DNA of 64,000 bases, taken from contig CM062296.1 of assembly GCA_031216915.1 (NCBI GenBank), positions 148,663,340-148,727,339 on the forward strand. The letters run 5' to 3'. The position numbers were made by a program, and so were the translations under genes. How positions within the stretch are numbered: the stretch's first letter is position 1; each line of letters opens with the position of its first letter. This document shows, piece after piece, positions 22,245 through 33,707 of the stretch. The notes below the pieces were generated by a model, which saw only the letters and a list, made by a program, of their open reading frames with translations, was not told where the DNA came from and ran no database searches. The DNA is from Pictodentalium vernedei. Its lineage: Eukaryota; Mollusca; Scaphopoda; Dentaliida; Dentaliidae.

Positions 22245-22470
22245 ATCACCAGCAAATTTATTTTAATATTTGTATAATAACATGAATTAGTATCTGATTG
22301 AAAAAAAAAGTTTATTACATTTTGCAACCTTTTTCCCGTCCACGTAGTTTCATTTTGTAATGATTACTACATTTTACAACGTTTTTCCCGTCCATGTAGT
22401 TGCATTTTGTAATAATTATTACATTTTTAACTTTTATTAGAAAGTGTGTTGTAGCAGAGTTCCAAGTCCC
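22245..22470 (-). repeat. Polinton-like element, right terminal inverted repeat
   Basis: It is complementary to the left repeat. It has two tandem subrepeats of about 63 bp, each with TTTTTCCCGTCCA-GTAGTT and CATTTTGTAAT. Confidence 0.8.
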
Positions 22471-22519
22471 TGTCTTTGTCGGAAAATGTGTAGTCTATCT
22501 GTCGCCAATATGTTCTATC

Positions 22520-22750
22520 AAAGCCTCTAGTTTAAAGACAAAAGTTGACCATTTGACGAATCTACAAATTTATTTCTCGAAAATACCCTCATGACGCTGT
22601 CGGAAATTATCGTTATTCACCTGCTGGTCGCTTGAACGCCAACACTTTATTAAAAAAAACCCTCTAATTTAAAGATAACAGTTGCCCATCTTGCGAAGCG
22701 CCAGTTTCGATTATGCAAAAATACCCTCGTATTTCGAATTTCCTTTGTAT
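22520..22750. repeat. Diverged tandem duplication, about 146-bp period
   Basis: CCTCTAGTTTAAAGACAAAA and CCTCTAATTTAAAGATAACA begin two related blocks, each ending with AAAATACCCTC. No coding signal is seen. Confidence 0.45.
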
Positions 22751-23040
22751 GGAAGCGGGTGTTATAAGTATATGCCAATTGCGTAGACATGTACCATAAA
22801 ATTATTATTTTAAAGAATTACTTCCCTTACACGAAAGTGAATCTTTAAAATAATAGCAATAAATGATTTGTTCCGACAGGTTTCGATTAATATTGTTTTT
22901 AAAAGGTATATTGAGTTAGGTTTCAAGTCAAGACTGAAAATAAGCAGAATATCAACTGCAGAATGAGGTACCCAGTGGTTGAATTTAGTGATGTTACCAT
23001 GCACATGGTTTATAACTGTGTTCTGAGACTATTATTATCC

Positions 23041-23178
23041 TCGCTGGGTATCTGGGTGGGATGAGGAAATCTCACCTGAGGGGCAAGATATTTGAGCCAG
23101 ACACGAGACTTGGCGAGTGTCTGGCTCAAATATCTTGCCCCGAGGTGAGATTTACCCGTCCCATCCAGATACCCATCG
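23041..23178. mobile_element. Foldback family G, copy 1 (long hairpin)
   Basis: Arms of about 60 bp, with GGCAAGATATTTGAGCCAGA and its complement, are separated by a 10-base loop. Outer arm parts read GGGTATCTGGGTGGGATGAG and the complementary CCCATCCAGATACCC. A related hairpin is at 40985-41132. Confidence 0.8.
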
Positions 23179-23639
23179 GAGATGATTTTTCTCCCCGCAT
23201 CTTAGGTGTGCGACGTCATAAATCAGAAAATACTATATTTTCCAAGACAAAATATTTCTTAGTGCGTTCAATCTAGGAAAAAAACAACAAACTATTCGGA
23301 AAGTTTGTCGAGAAGTGTGGTATATACAAAGTTATATACTTCAAAACACGCAAACTAGTACCGCATGCTGAGCGTTAATACACTGAAGAGACCTCAAATA
23401 AAATCGACATGACTGCACACGTCATTTCCTGACTTGTACTTCAGTTTGACAGGGCGCAATGATATCAGATGTTTACTTATCACCAATAAACTGATAGAGC
23501 AATTTGAGGTGTGCTGAAGTTTTTCTTGGAGTGTTCTGGTTTCAGTTTTCGCCCATGAAGTCAGTCGTATTTACGGAAGCAAAACTGCCTTCCAGTTTGT
23601 TTGTTTATACATGCGCAGACGTGATTTGCGATGATTATA

Positions 23640-24170
23640 TAGTTCCGGCGCCAATTAAATATGGAGATAGGTTGGTCGTGTGGGTGGGGTGAGATGGCTG
23701 CCACGTGGGTGGGATGAGACAGGCATATCTCTATCAGCTGTCCCACACGACTTTATATATATCTCAGTACCTCAGTGGTGGGAGAAAATACCAAGGCGTA
23801 TCATTGTACTTTTTAATAAGCGAAACTCGAATAGAATCTCGAATTGAATTAGGCAAAAAGTTCGAAAGTAAATGGAGTCTCGAATCAAATCCACTTCCGA
23901 ACTGTTTCGGTGCTGATGCTGTCTAACTTGTGCTGTCTATCTCTCATGCTCACCAAGAATCAATAAACGTACAATACTATTTCGTACCACCGAACGCAAG
24001 TACAAGGATGGACATGTCACAGATTTCTGAAAGGCTGAGCTATTTATTCATATGGGTTTACGTGGAGAAGCTTTGGCGTGGTCTGGTGCACGGAATCGAT
24101 GTGCAACGTTCTTTCAATATTGCAAAGTACTCACAACTATCGCTTTGAATGCACAACTTCCAGAACGAAT
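23640..24170 (+). mobile_element. Element O, copy 1, with GAATC-type subterminal repeats
   Basis: Diverged GAATCTCGAATTGAATT repeats (23820-23890) are followed by AATCCACTTCC and a block with ATTTATTCATATGGG. The same order is found at 58100-58970. Class unknown, possibly hAT-like. Confidence 0.45.
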
Positions 24171-24254
24171 TTTCTTGTTTGTGATGTAATACTGCAGGTA
24201 ATCTGGCTGTGACGGTTCGGCTATCTTTGGGCTGGGGGAGAATTAAACACTGAA

Positions 24255-24318
24255 CAGGTGCTTCTAGTCAAGTGTCGTCTGCCTGAATAGGCAGACGACA
24301 CTTGACTAGAAACACCTG
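24255..24318. repeat. Hairpin, 30-bp stem
   Basis: The arms are CAGGTGCTTCTAGTCAAGTG with GTCGTCTGCCT and their complement, with one mismatch and a 4-base loop (GAAT). Confidence 0.9.
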
Positions 24319-25300
24319 CTTTACTGTAAGTTGTTTGCTGTGTGTCATGTTCAATAGATTCATTCTGATTCCCCGGCTTCTAGGAGTTAATATTCTATCA
24401 TGACAAGGGGTGCAGATTTAAACGTGACCTGACCAGGTTTCAATAACGAGGACGATGAAAAAGCCATATAACGCCTCCTGAGTGACATAAGGTGTCATCT
24501 GCAATGCTGTGGCATCGCAGATGGTACCTTGTTTCTCTCAAAAGCCTATATATTGTCATATAGCATCAAATGACATGTTAGGGTAATTTTCCGGCTAATT
24601 ATGTATTATCCAGTTATGTAGGATACGGACAATCTCGCTCCTCGGAAAATTACAGGATGAGTTGTCATATTCAGAGAGGCTACAATAAATAAAAGTACGA
24701 AATTAAAATCTTTCCTGAATTCAAGCATTGTCGAATAATCCAGTTGGCTTGGGAAACATTCGAAACCAAATCGATCCCTTACTTTCCACGGGCCATTGGC
24801 TCACCTAAAGGGATAGCATTTCGATCATTAAAATTTCGCATATTAACAACATAAAATAGCTAGAACAATGACCCAACTTACTTTCGGAAGTTGATACCAT
24901 CTTCAAGTGTTTCAGGAAGCTTCCTGTTTAGCGTTTCTGTATCATCGGAAAGGCTGTCCCGAAATCACCACCTATAAACTTGTTCTGCAATAGATTTGGC
25001 CATATATAGTTGAGAAAAGTTGAACATATACAGTTGGCCATTTAAATAATTTCCCAATATAACAATATAACAATATAACAATGAGCAATATAACGATAAA
25101 CCGAACCGATACCGATATCACAGAAATACCACCACCAGCCCGCCCCCCCCCCCCCCAACCCTCAAAAAAAAAAAAAAAACGAACCGAACCAAACATTGAA
25201 TACGGAAACTGTCAGAATTTTCAAATTTTCCTACATTTGCTACTGATAAGGCCGTGTTGAAGAGTTCTTTTTCTGGAGTCAAGTAACTGGTTTTCATTTT
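24319..25300. other. No gene recognised; C-run/A-run junction
   Basis: The stretch contains CAATATAACAATATAACAAT repeats (25060-25100) and the C-tract/A-tract junction at 25140-25176. The minus-strand ORF there is low-complexity and is not called. Confidence 0.45.
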
Positions 25301-25319
25301 CAGTTTTGTTAACCCTTAA

Positions 25320-25553
25320 CCCTTCGAACTCTAGTGGCATCTTCCATATCAGTTCAATGGCAGCAACGGGAAGAGTCCATATTCTTTATTTGTGGGTAGA
25401 CCAATTAATATTTTCAACGTGCAGGCTAGGGGCTGCACGTTGAAAATATTGATTGGTCTACTCCACACTGTCACTCAAAAGTCAGCCTACTTAATGAAAT
25501 TATGAAGTATCATGTTACTGGGCCGCAAAAGGGCATCTGGGGTTCAAAGGGGA
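25320..25553. mobile_element. piggyBac-like MITE family C, copy 1
   Basis: TTAA and CCCTTCGAACTCTAGTGGCA form the left end; CATCTGGGGTTCAAAGGGG forms the right end. The interior holds a hairpin with arms AATATTTTCAACGTGCAG and its complement (about 25405-25460). Family C shares the TTAA plus CCCTTTGAAC end type and is distinct from A/B. Confidence 0.7.
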
Positions 25554-26111
25554 AAATTCCCGCTAGACTACAGCATTTTCATGTCCACTTTCTTAGTAGT
25601 GATTTCTAATGAAGTATTGGCCGCCTTAAATCGCTACTTGTGTGATTTGGGTATAGTCTGCAGTACTTCGTAATAATGGCATGCTAAGAACAAATGTTCT
25701 GAGATCAGAAAGCCAAAATAAGACTTCGAACGTTATGGTGTGTTTGCAACCAGTCACACAATTACTGTAGGTATGATTTGGCAGAAGAGTGCACACGTTG
25801 AGCTCATTGGCAGTGACATTGCGGCTCTGTGGTAGAATGACACAAGAACAACCTTTTCAGATTTTTTTCCTGATATGAATTCCTCATTGGTACTCTCAGC
25901 AAATCGCAGTCCAGTCAGATACTGAATATTGAACCAATATCACGGTACATCCAAGTAAAAATACTGAAATCAATACTGAACTCAAAATTCTAAAACTGCG
26001 CTGCTCTAATTTTCATAATGCAAAAATACCATTATGTTTCATAATATTATTTGTATGAAAGTTCTCGTTCCAATTAAACAAATTAACATGAAGGTGGTAA
26101 TCTATAGGTCC

Positions 26112-26205
26112 TTTAACCCTTTGAACTCCGGTGGTATTTCCATGCCAGCTCATGTATGAGACCCCACATTCGTTATTTGGGGCTAGACAAATTAGGCTGA
26201 AGAAA
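26112..26205. mobile_element. piggyBac-like MITE family C, left-end fragment
   Basis: TTTAACCCTTTGAACTCCGG and the following TATTTCCATGCCAGCTCATG match family C. The hairpin and right end are missing. Confidence 0.55.
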
Positions 26206-26482
26206 ATTAATAGTTTGATTCTCAGGCACCGGCGCATTGTTTTTTTTCGGCCTCGTTCGTCATTTTTATCTCTGAGGCAAACAAAATTCAAAATGTACAA
26301 AACTGTCATGTGATTTTAGCTGTATCACATCGCGGTTTGCATTATGTCGTATACATTGATACAGTATTGTGGCATGCGAAATGCAACATGATTCTCATAT
26401 GTATACAAAATAAATATTTATTTAAGTGGTTGAGGACTAGATTATTTTTGGTGGTCTGAATTATTTCATCGACAATTGTTCT

Positions 26483-26532
26483 ATTACAAATTATTGGAGA
26501 GTGCCTATAGGCACTCGCCAATAATTTGTAAT
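26483..26532. repeat. Hairpin
   Basis: Outer arms ATTACAAATTATTGG and inner arms GTGCCTATAGGCAC form an interrupted palindrome. Confidence 0.8.
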
Positions 26533-26539
26533 AAAACAA

Positions 26540-26945
26540 ATTTGTATAAACAAGCTATTATTTACGTTTCACTGAATACGAAAAATGGGTAAGAAAAATG
26601 TTACTATTGCACCGGTACCCTCATTTTTGGAAAGGCCTGATTGCGGCTTTTAGCACTCACTCAGTTAAAAATCTCCTTATTATTTTTGATCTCCTTTTTA
26701 GTTGTTCTATATTGATTTTGTTTTGTGTGATCGCTGTTACAAAAAAACTATCAGCGAAATCAACATGAAAGTTCTAGTAAAAAACATTTAGGGTTTCACA
26801 ATTGAATTTTAGGCATTGGCAACCATTCCATTAGGAATAAAATATAAAAATAAAAACTCCCCTCCCTCATTCGTTTTAAAACAAAATGCCTGAGAATCAA
26901 TTATTTAATTTTGTTTTGCCTTAATATTAAATTATTAATATTGCA
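26540..26945. other. No recognised feature
   Basis: AT-rich sequence without repeat matches in the window or coding signals. Confidence 0.45.
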
Positions 26946-26952
26946 ACGAGTT

Positions 26953-27318
26953 ATTTATTCATTTATTTATTGGTGTTTAAGGTCACATACTTCTGCACAA
27001 TGGCTAGTCATGACCATGAGAGTTTTACGGGTGGAGGAAGCCGGAGTACCCGGAGAGAACCACCGAGCAACGGCGAGCAGCTGTCAGCTCCCCAACATAC
27101 TGCCTCCACACAAGCAGGGTTAGCATTGGATGAAGACAAGTGCACAATCGACGTGCAGTACGCCTTAGTACACAGCGTCGCCGTGCCCCCACGTGGGCAA
27201 TGGGGGTGAAGTGTCTTGCCCAAGGACACAATGCGGTTGCCGCAGGTGGGATTCGAAACGAGGACCTCTCGGCTTGCAGCCTGCACCTCCACCTACTGAG
27301 CCACCGCGCCCCCTTTCC
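26953..27318 (-). repeat. SINE, tRNA-like head 1, alpha tail, full length
   Basis: On the minus strand the head carries an A box like TGGCTCAGTAGGTGGAGGTG and a B box in which one base differs from GGTTCGAATCC. The conserved GTCCTTGGGCAAGACACTTC block, the common body and the alpha tail ending in AATAAATAAATGA follow. The flanks CAACGAGTT and CATCGAGTT look like a 9-bp target duplication with one change. ORFs here on both strands are translations of the SINE, not genes. Confidence 0.9.
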
Positions 27319-27324
27319 ATCGAG

Positions 27325-28440
27325 TTTACCATACAAATTCACAAAGCAACCACCTATATTATGATTTAAAATCACAAAACGATGATGGACGGAAAAGGCG
27401 GTCTCTCGGGTCCAAGTGATTGCAGCGCTCAGCAGTCTACTTTTTCCAGGACAGCACAAATTGCAAAGCAATTTTGTCATTTGACGTAAGTTTTTGTTAG
27501 AAGGCTGAAAGTGGAGTTCGTGTACATTAGCTGATTTTGCTCATTTTTTCGATAAAAAGGTTTGGTGAATTCGCTGAGATTTCGCAACGTCCATACAACC
27601 ATTTGTATTATTAAGAAAGCTCAGTGAAGCAGTATTCCATATTAACCAAGTATGATCTATTAATAGTCCATGCATATCTGATTGCCAACACATGAAGCCG
27701 TGTTTTGTTTCTGGAATCTGGGTTTTATTATAAGAATAGCTGTACTTTATTGAAAATCATAAAATAATAATAAAAATAATATTGCTCGAATAATATCTAG
27801 TTGTGGTTAAAACAATGCGCATTTCTTGTGTACGGCGGTCAGTCATTCGAATAGGGGCAAAAGTGAAATGATCACAACTGCCTATTCAGAAATAACGTCA
27901 AACAGTGATGAGTAGAATAAAAGTGGCGCCTGGACCCATAAAACTAGCAATATATTTCTAATGGGGAAATCATTAGTAATTTACCCTAACTGTAGGTGTC
28001 TTAGCAACACGAATTTCTTGTTGGTTACATGTTCAACAATAAATATTGGTGATTTTATAACTCACAAAACCATGATTTATTGGTGGCCCAGAAATCACGA
28101 GATCTCGAAAGTGGAGAGTTACAAAGTAATCGTGAGAGAATGCAAATAATATTAGGACGTTTCCAGACCATGGGTTCAGAAAAGGAAATACGGATAGGGT
28201 GGAGGGTGGGGGCTCGGTATTGCATGCCACCGATTCTTACGAAACAACTTGCAGATGGAATAATTAAACGTTGCGAACGAGGAGATTCATGACACCTTAG
28301 ACTTATAAAAAACGGATAGCAAATTCCAAAAGCCCCGAAGAAAATTATGAAGGAAATTGAAAAGAAAACTTGAGAAATGCTAAGAATATAGAAATCGAAG
28401 TAGCGCTCGACAGCAAGCACATAAGCAGGCCTTGTCACAT
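27325..28440. other. No recognised feature
   Basis: No repeat match and no coding signal; short ORFs near 28055-28459 lack motifs. Confidence 0.45.
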
Positions 28441-28540
28441 TTTTGCGATTTTTTGACACGATCTACTACAACATAAAAATCTTGGGCAACTGTGGCTATC
28501 CGTACTGAGATCCGTACTGCTTCGTAATCATTCTTAGGTA

Positions 28541-28701
28541 TTCTTGATTGATCGGCATACCGTCGCCTGAGTGCTAGAATGTTCTATGTCCCCTATGGGG
28601 CATAGAACATTCTATCTTGATTGATCGGCATACCATCGCCTGAGTGCTAGAATATTCTATGTCCCATATGGGACATAGAACATTCTAGCACTCAGGCGAC
28701 G
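28541..28701. repeat. Duplicated hairpin
   Basis: A unit starting TCTTGATTGATCGGCATACC with half-hairpin GTGCTAGAATGTTCTATGTC appears twice. The second unit has the complete palindrome (28634-28701) with arms CGCCTGAGTGCTAGAAT and an inner GTCCCATATGGGAC. Confidence 0.85.
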
Positions 28702-29199
28702 ATACGCGTACGGAAGTTAAAACTTTCGGACTTCGTCGTACGATTTTTCAATTCCGTACTGCGTCTTACCGATGTCGTTCTAGACCGCACTGAACCGTAC
28801 CGGGTATTCTTGGGTATTCTTGAGTGTTCGCGAGTGTCCGTGCGCACTTAACCAGTATGGGCGCGTCAAGATTAGTAGTATGTTTCGTATGTTTCACCCC
28901 CTATCAGCAGGACTCCGGGATTTTTAATACGACTCTTATCCTCATTTCAGAAAAAGGGGTGCCGAAGGCCATATGCTTTTCAAAAAGGGGTGCCGAAATT
29001 GGGGTGCCGGGATATTGCCATTGATATAGGTTTTTATTATGCAGAAGGGAGATAACTCTGTACGATTAAGTACAGGTTATGGGAAATCAAGCAATCTAAT
29101 CGGTTAATTATAATTTATAAAAATGATCTAGATAAATGAAACAACAAGAGTACTCGGAATAAGGTAGGAACTACTGGTATTACGTACCACCTTACCAGT

Positions 29200-29740
29200 A
29201 ACAGGATGATACAAAGCATTTGGTAGGTTAATACTATGAACGGCTAGGATGGGACCTATAGGGGAATATACCAACCATACTCTGCTGCCGTTCTGTATTA
29301 CCAGGCATTGACCCCGCCCCAGAATACCGCTCAATAGTATGAAGCATCTGGTGGATCAGTAGTACCAAGGGCCAGCAAGAGACGTACAAGGATATGTACA
29401 GCCTATGCTATACCACCGTTCTAAACTACCAAGCATTACCGCCACCCCCACAAAATCACTAGGTCTGCCATAACGTACTACATATACCAGCCATATAATA
29501 AAACAAAGCAATCGGTTGGTTAATAGTACCAAGCACTAACAGGGGCCTATAGGTGTATATACCGCTATACTATAGTACCGTTCTAAACTACCAGGCAGTA
29601 CCCCTACCCACAATACCCCTATGCCTAGCATTGCATACTACCTATACCAGTCATAGGATAACATAAAGCATCAGGTGGATTAATAGTACTAAGGGCCAGC
29701 AAGAGACCTATATGGATATGTACAGCCTATATAGTATCCT
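29200..29740. repeat. Degenerate tandem array inside L2
   Basis: Four occurrences of an AAAGCAT-(T/C)GGTGGATTAATAGTAC-like block start near 29214, 29341, 29504 and 29666. Each is followed by variants of CCAGCAAGAGACCTATA and CCGTTCTAAACTACCA. Confidence 0.6.
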
Positions 29741-29805
29741 CAGATAAGTATCCCATAAAGGGTATCCTCGATAGGTATCCTCGAATAATACAGTACCAGG
29801 CCATG

Positions 29806-30240
29806 GGTATCCTCAAATACCGAGATGAGGCTAAGAGTCGTTGTAAATTATGCCTCATTGAGGGATTTTTAATGGTCCTCATAACCTCAAAATTCAATGA
29901 GGCTATGAGGGATAATAAATGAGGACTCATTGAGGGCTTTTACATAGCCCTCATGGCCTCATACGACAAAAAAGGGATTCCACAGTCACAGGCGTTTTCC
30001 AAAATGGGATTCCATAGGATATACCTGTTAAATACTGAAATGAGGCTAAGAGTCGTAGAAAATTATACCTCATTGAGTGATTTTTCAAGGTCCTCATAAC
30101 CTCAAAATTCAATGAGGCTATGAGGGATAATAAATGAGGACTCATTGAGGGCTTTTACATAGCCCTCATGGCCTCATACGACAAAAAAGGGATTCCATAG
30201 CCACAGGTGTTTTGCAAAATTATAGGATTCCATGGGAATT
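29806..30240. repeat. Tandem duplication, 214-bp unit
   Basis: TGAGGCTAAGAGTCGT begins at 29826 and again at 30041, and GCCTCATACGACAAAAAAGG at 29957 and 30171. The 130-bp core with TCATAACCTCAAAATTCAAT is identical over long stretches, so the duplication is young. Confidence 0.85.
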
Positions 30241-31519
30241 GGCGATTGGATATAGTATTTTGTTATACACAAGGGAGATAACCCTGCATGCAGATTATGG
30301 GAAATCAAGCAATCTGATTGGTTAGTTATAATCTAGATAAATGAAACAACAAGAGTACTTAGAATAGGGTCAGAACTAACAAGAATAGACCAGAAATTGC
30401 TAAATATAGCAATAATAAGGTAAACTGTTCCAGTTGATAGGCTCTTCTACGCTACTGGAGTATACTCTAGAATAAAGGAACATGGCCAGATAAACGATAA
30501 CTATTGCAAATATAGATAGAAGCAGAGAATTCTGGAAGCATTCGAAATAATACAAGTTGTCGGGTTGTTTGTGGTAGTTATCCAGGGAAGTCGTTCCAGA
30601 AAATACTTCGATTCAATCGAACATACCCTCCGAACATACCCCTGTCCTATTGCAGGCCTTAGGTAACATAGCAATCACGTGCTACCATAGAAACCAAGAT
30701 GGCGGCCTCCAGTATACAAAATGGACGACGGAAACACGTATCACCATAACAACACGCGCTGCGCATGCGCAGTCACACCACGTATCACTACGGGGATGGC
30801 ATCACAATATGGCCGCTCACGCGGGTTACCATGACAACACAACATGGCGCCACTAGGTCACGTGACTTGACGTCACTTCCGGGGTCCTGCTGATAGGGGT
30901 GAAACATACGAGACATACTACTAAGATTCACTAAGAACAAGTATGATCTATTGAGATCCACCAAGACTCCGTACGACTTTCTCAAGATTACAGTACGACT
31001 TACCACGATTTATCAGGATACCAGCAAGAACTACTAAGGCCACACTAAGGATCTCAAAGAAGATTCGGGATTCTGGACGATGTTGATATGACCCTCGTAA
31101 GATCCAATAGGATATAGTATGAAGTTCCAAGAACAAACACATTTCACCACGATTCCCGACAATGAAAATATAAACCCCGGCAATCAGCGGCTCTGAAATC
31201 ATTTTGTTCTGACTGTCGAGGTTTCTTGCTATGTCTTGCATTATCTTACCAGTTCGTACTTGTTCGTACCGGTGTCTTGCGAACACCGTGCAAGGTCGCA
31301 TCGATTCGTACTGAATCGTCATGGAAAATCGTAGCAGATTCTTACCACAGTCGTGATGAACCCTACAAGATTGTATGAAGGTCGTGTGGATGTCGTGAGA
31401 GAAGCCGATTCAGGGCGATTTTTTTCACAAAATCGCGGTCAATCGTGGAAATTAGACATCGTGGCTATTCGTGGACATTCGGACAAGAAAACATGATATG
31501 ACTGCGGCTTTGTGTGTGT

Positions 31520-31552
31520 GTGGGGGGGGGGGGAGGGCGGGGGGGGGGGGGG
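31520..31552. repeat. G-rich tract
   Basis: Long G runs, interrupted by A and C, follow a short GT array. A similar tract lies at 32441-32470. Confidence 0.85.
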
Positions 31553-32023
31553 TACGACACAATTAAATTTGACACACGTCAAGACCAGAGTAGAATAGAG
31601 AGGGGCAAAGGTAAATTTATTTTTTGTGAATTATGGTTTCTCAAATCGGATATGCTCATTATTGTTTTTACTTTTCGTTTTGCATTCTGGAAACTCACTG
31701 ATTTTTAGCGTTTTTTTTGTAAAATGTATCTAAACGCATAGAGAAATAAAAAATAAATAAAATAAAATGAAAAAATTGTGAACCCCAAAAGAGAGATGGA
31801 ATCGTTCGTGAATTCACGACGTCAAGACAAATTCTTCCTTTGCGCGAGAGCGTTTGGACAAGACGAGTCGGCGCTATCAATCCGACGCGAGAAATGACGA
31901 AGATATTCAGACCCGTGTTCTAGACATAGCAAAAATCCAGGACGGAGATCGTAAGAGAATTGAAGCCCATCAGGGAAGGTTCTTTGGAGGATACGCCCTA
32001 CCGTCAGAAGAGTGCGGCCCACT

Positions 32024-32215
32024 AGCGTGAATTTGTTTCTCATTAACCCCAATCTACGGTTCATCAGCTCCAGGCTCCCAAACATGTGTATCCAAACTAC
32101 AAATATCCAACGATGCATAGCGTGAATTTATTTCTCATTAACCCCAATCTACGGTTCATCAGCTCCAGGCTCCCAAACAATGTATCCAAACTAGAAATAT
32201 CCAACGAAGCCGAGA
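32024..32215. repeat. Tandem duplication, about 97-bp unit
   Basis: GCGTGAATTTGTTTCTCATT to AATATCCAACGATGCATA is repeated at once with few changes. Minus-strand ORFs at 31822-32118 and 32159-32395 derive from it and are not called. Confidence 0.8.
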
Positions 32216-32587
32216 ATAAAAAGGGCACAGAGTAATGATGCAATATCCATCTCTGACTATGACATGACGTCTCTTTATATATATATAAACCTCAGGACAA
32301 GAGGTCCCTTGATGGTCAGTACCGACATTCACCGATCTCGATATAGCAGCATAATCTCTTGACTTAAGCGTTATAAATATTATGAATAGACGCAATATAT
32401 GGTCATGGTACTGGAGGTCGAGAGCACCTGATTCAGGTTACTGGGGGGGGGGGGGGGAGGGGGGGGGGGTCAGCATGACCAATTTGGAATATCGACACGG
32501 TGCAGTGGTCATTAAAAAATAAGTTGCGTTACAACTACTGTATGTATATTTTATTTAGTCAGTGACACATTTTCAAGAAGTCATGAG

Positions 32588-33269
32588 CAGGGCTGAGATG
32601 AGTTAACAATTTCCTTAACACGTTAACGTGTTAAATAATTCTGCGTTAACAAGTTAAATGACGTTAAATGTTAAAATGAACACAATTTTAATAAGTTCGG
32701 CCATTTTTATTGATTTGAATTTGAATATACTTACGTACAGATCGTCTCTTGACTTCCAATGTGTTCTATGCGCACAAAGACCACATTGGAACTCAGGGGA
32801 CGAGTAGTTAATATAGTTCTTTCAGGTTATCGTAAATTCTAACATTTAGCGATGTTTTCATTTAAGAATACAATCGCTGCGGCCGTAACCTTAGAACGAG
32901 ATATCCGCCGCTGTTGGAATACCCAGTCCTTAGATGGAAAACAGGCGTTCGGATAAAGCTGATATTGTTGTATCGCCAAACATCGGCGGGCCAACTTCGC
33001 CGACGTTGGTAGTTCGTGGCCTCTCCACCAAATCAATGAGTCGTCTATAATTGACGGACATCTAAAGTATTCGTGTTCTTCAATTTCGTCAAATGGCGCA
33101 AAATTCGACGTCATCGGCACGCGCGATCAGGTCTGGGTAAACACATAACGACGCAATTCTACATATTATAATCTTCAAAGTTAAACGTTATTAACTTGGT
33201 TAATTTTTTTAACGTTGTTAAAATAATTTAACACGTTAACGTCTGAAACGTTAACTGCTCCCGGCCCTG
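32588..33269 (-). mobile_element. hAT element with transposase fragment
   Basis: The ends CAGGGCTGAGATGAGTTAAC and the complement of CAGGGCCGGGAGCAGTTAAC are inverted. They are flanked by GTCATGAG (32580-32587) and GTCTTGAG (33270-33277), an 8-bp duplication with one change, as expected for hAT. Subterminal arrays of GTTAACGTGTTAAA-like motifs lie at both ends. The interior keeps only a C-terminal transposase fragment and an E-type hairpin (32740-32810). Confidence 0.9.
32822..33120 (-). pseudogene. hAT transposase C-terminal dimerisation domain fragment
   Basis: The minus-strand frame of 93 codons carries EEHEYFRCPS, SLIWWRGHELPTSAKLARRC and, after a decayed stretch, KVTAAAIVFLNENI. This order (acidic linker, a Trp-Trp pair, a Leu-Ala-Lys-Leu-Ala helix, then a VFLNEN-like end) is the hAT dimerisation region at the C-terminus of ZBED-like transposases. 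The zinc finger and DDE catalytic part are absent, so it is a deletion derivative. The segment usually reading as a conserved Ser-Glu-Arg motif is changed here (FPSKDWVFQQR), suggesting decay. It lies inside hAT ends at 32588-33269. Confidence 0.8.
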
Positions 33270-33707
33270 GTCTTGAGTTTTTAACTATAACCTCGACTGC
33301 CTAATTATTCCAACTACATGATCAAGTCATGCCTTTACCGAAAGCATAACTTGATGTTGTAGTTAGAATATTGATCAGTTGAGACTTGAACCATCACCGC
33401 AGGGACAAATCAGTTTTACACCACCAGCCTCCCCAATTGGCCATGTTTGCAACGACCCTGCACGTGACAACGGCTAAGTACGAACTCACGATCTATTGAT
33501 TCGAAATCCAACTGCTGACCAACGCCAAACACAAACACATCTGTTCTAAAAATTCTTCGGGATATCTCTGTGAGAAAGGCCAGTACTGATTTCCAATCAA
33601 GCATGTTCCTTTCTTTTTGTAGGATTAAATACCAAATAAACGTACTATATCCATCCCCAAAATGTAACCTTATAATTTTCTCGTTAGCAACTAAACGAAT
33701 TATCTTT

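Larger units (their letters stand above)
17965..22470. mobile_element. Decayed Polinton/Maverick-like element with long terminal inverted repeats
   Basis: Inverted repeats of about 200 bp lie at 17965-18165 and 22245-22470. The shared core is AATAAAAGTTGAAAAATGTA and CAACTACATGGAC-GGAAAAA, with similarity extending both ways. Between them lie remnants of an A32-like packaging ATPase and a retroviral-type integrase with chromodomain, two proteins found together in Polintons. At about 4.5 kb it is far shorter than the usual 15-20 kb, and no polymerase, protease or capsid remnant is seen, so it is an internally deleted copy. Frameshifts, a stop, two SINEs and a pogo-like MITE show it is dead. 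The exact termini and target duplication could not be fixed. Confidence 0.8.
28720..31060. mobile_element. Element L, copy 2, about 2 kb between inverted repeats
   Basis: Inverted repeats of about 47 bp lie at 28870-28918 and 30879-30926 (shared ATGTTTCACCCC and TATCAGCAGGA-TCCGG). Outside both are regions rich in short TCGTAC- and ATTCTTG-type motifs, again in inverted sense. The interior holds two tandem arrays: a block with about 127-163-bp spacing (29200-29740) and a 214-bp duplication (29806-30240). No transposase-like ORF is visible. Confidence 0.6.

Noticed and set aside
27240..27316. tRNA gene
   Set aside because: A and B boxes are present but the sequence is fused to a SINE body and lacks a clear acceptor stem; it is a SINE head.
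27008..27480. ORFs of 94 and 151 codons on the minus strand
   Set aside because: They translate a full-length SINE and its flank; the same peptide fragments recur at every SINE copy.
28541..28701. CRISPR-like array of palindromic repeats
   Set aside because: There are only two units with no regular spacers, in an animal genome context; it is a duplicated hairpin.
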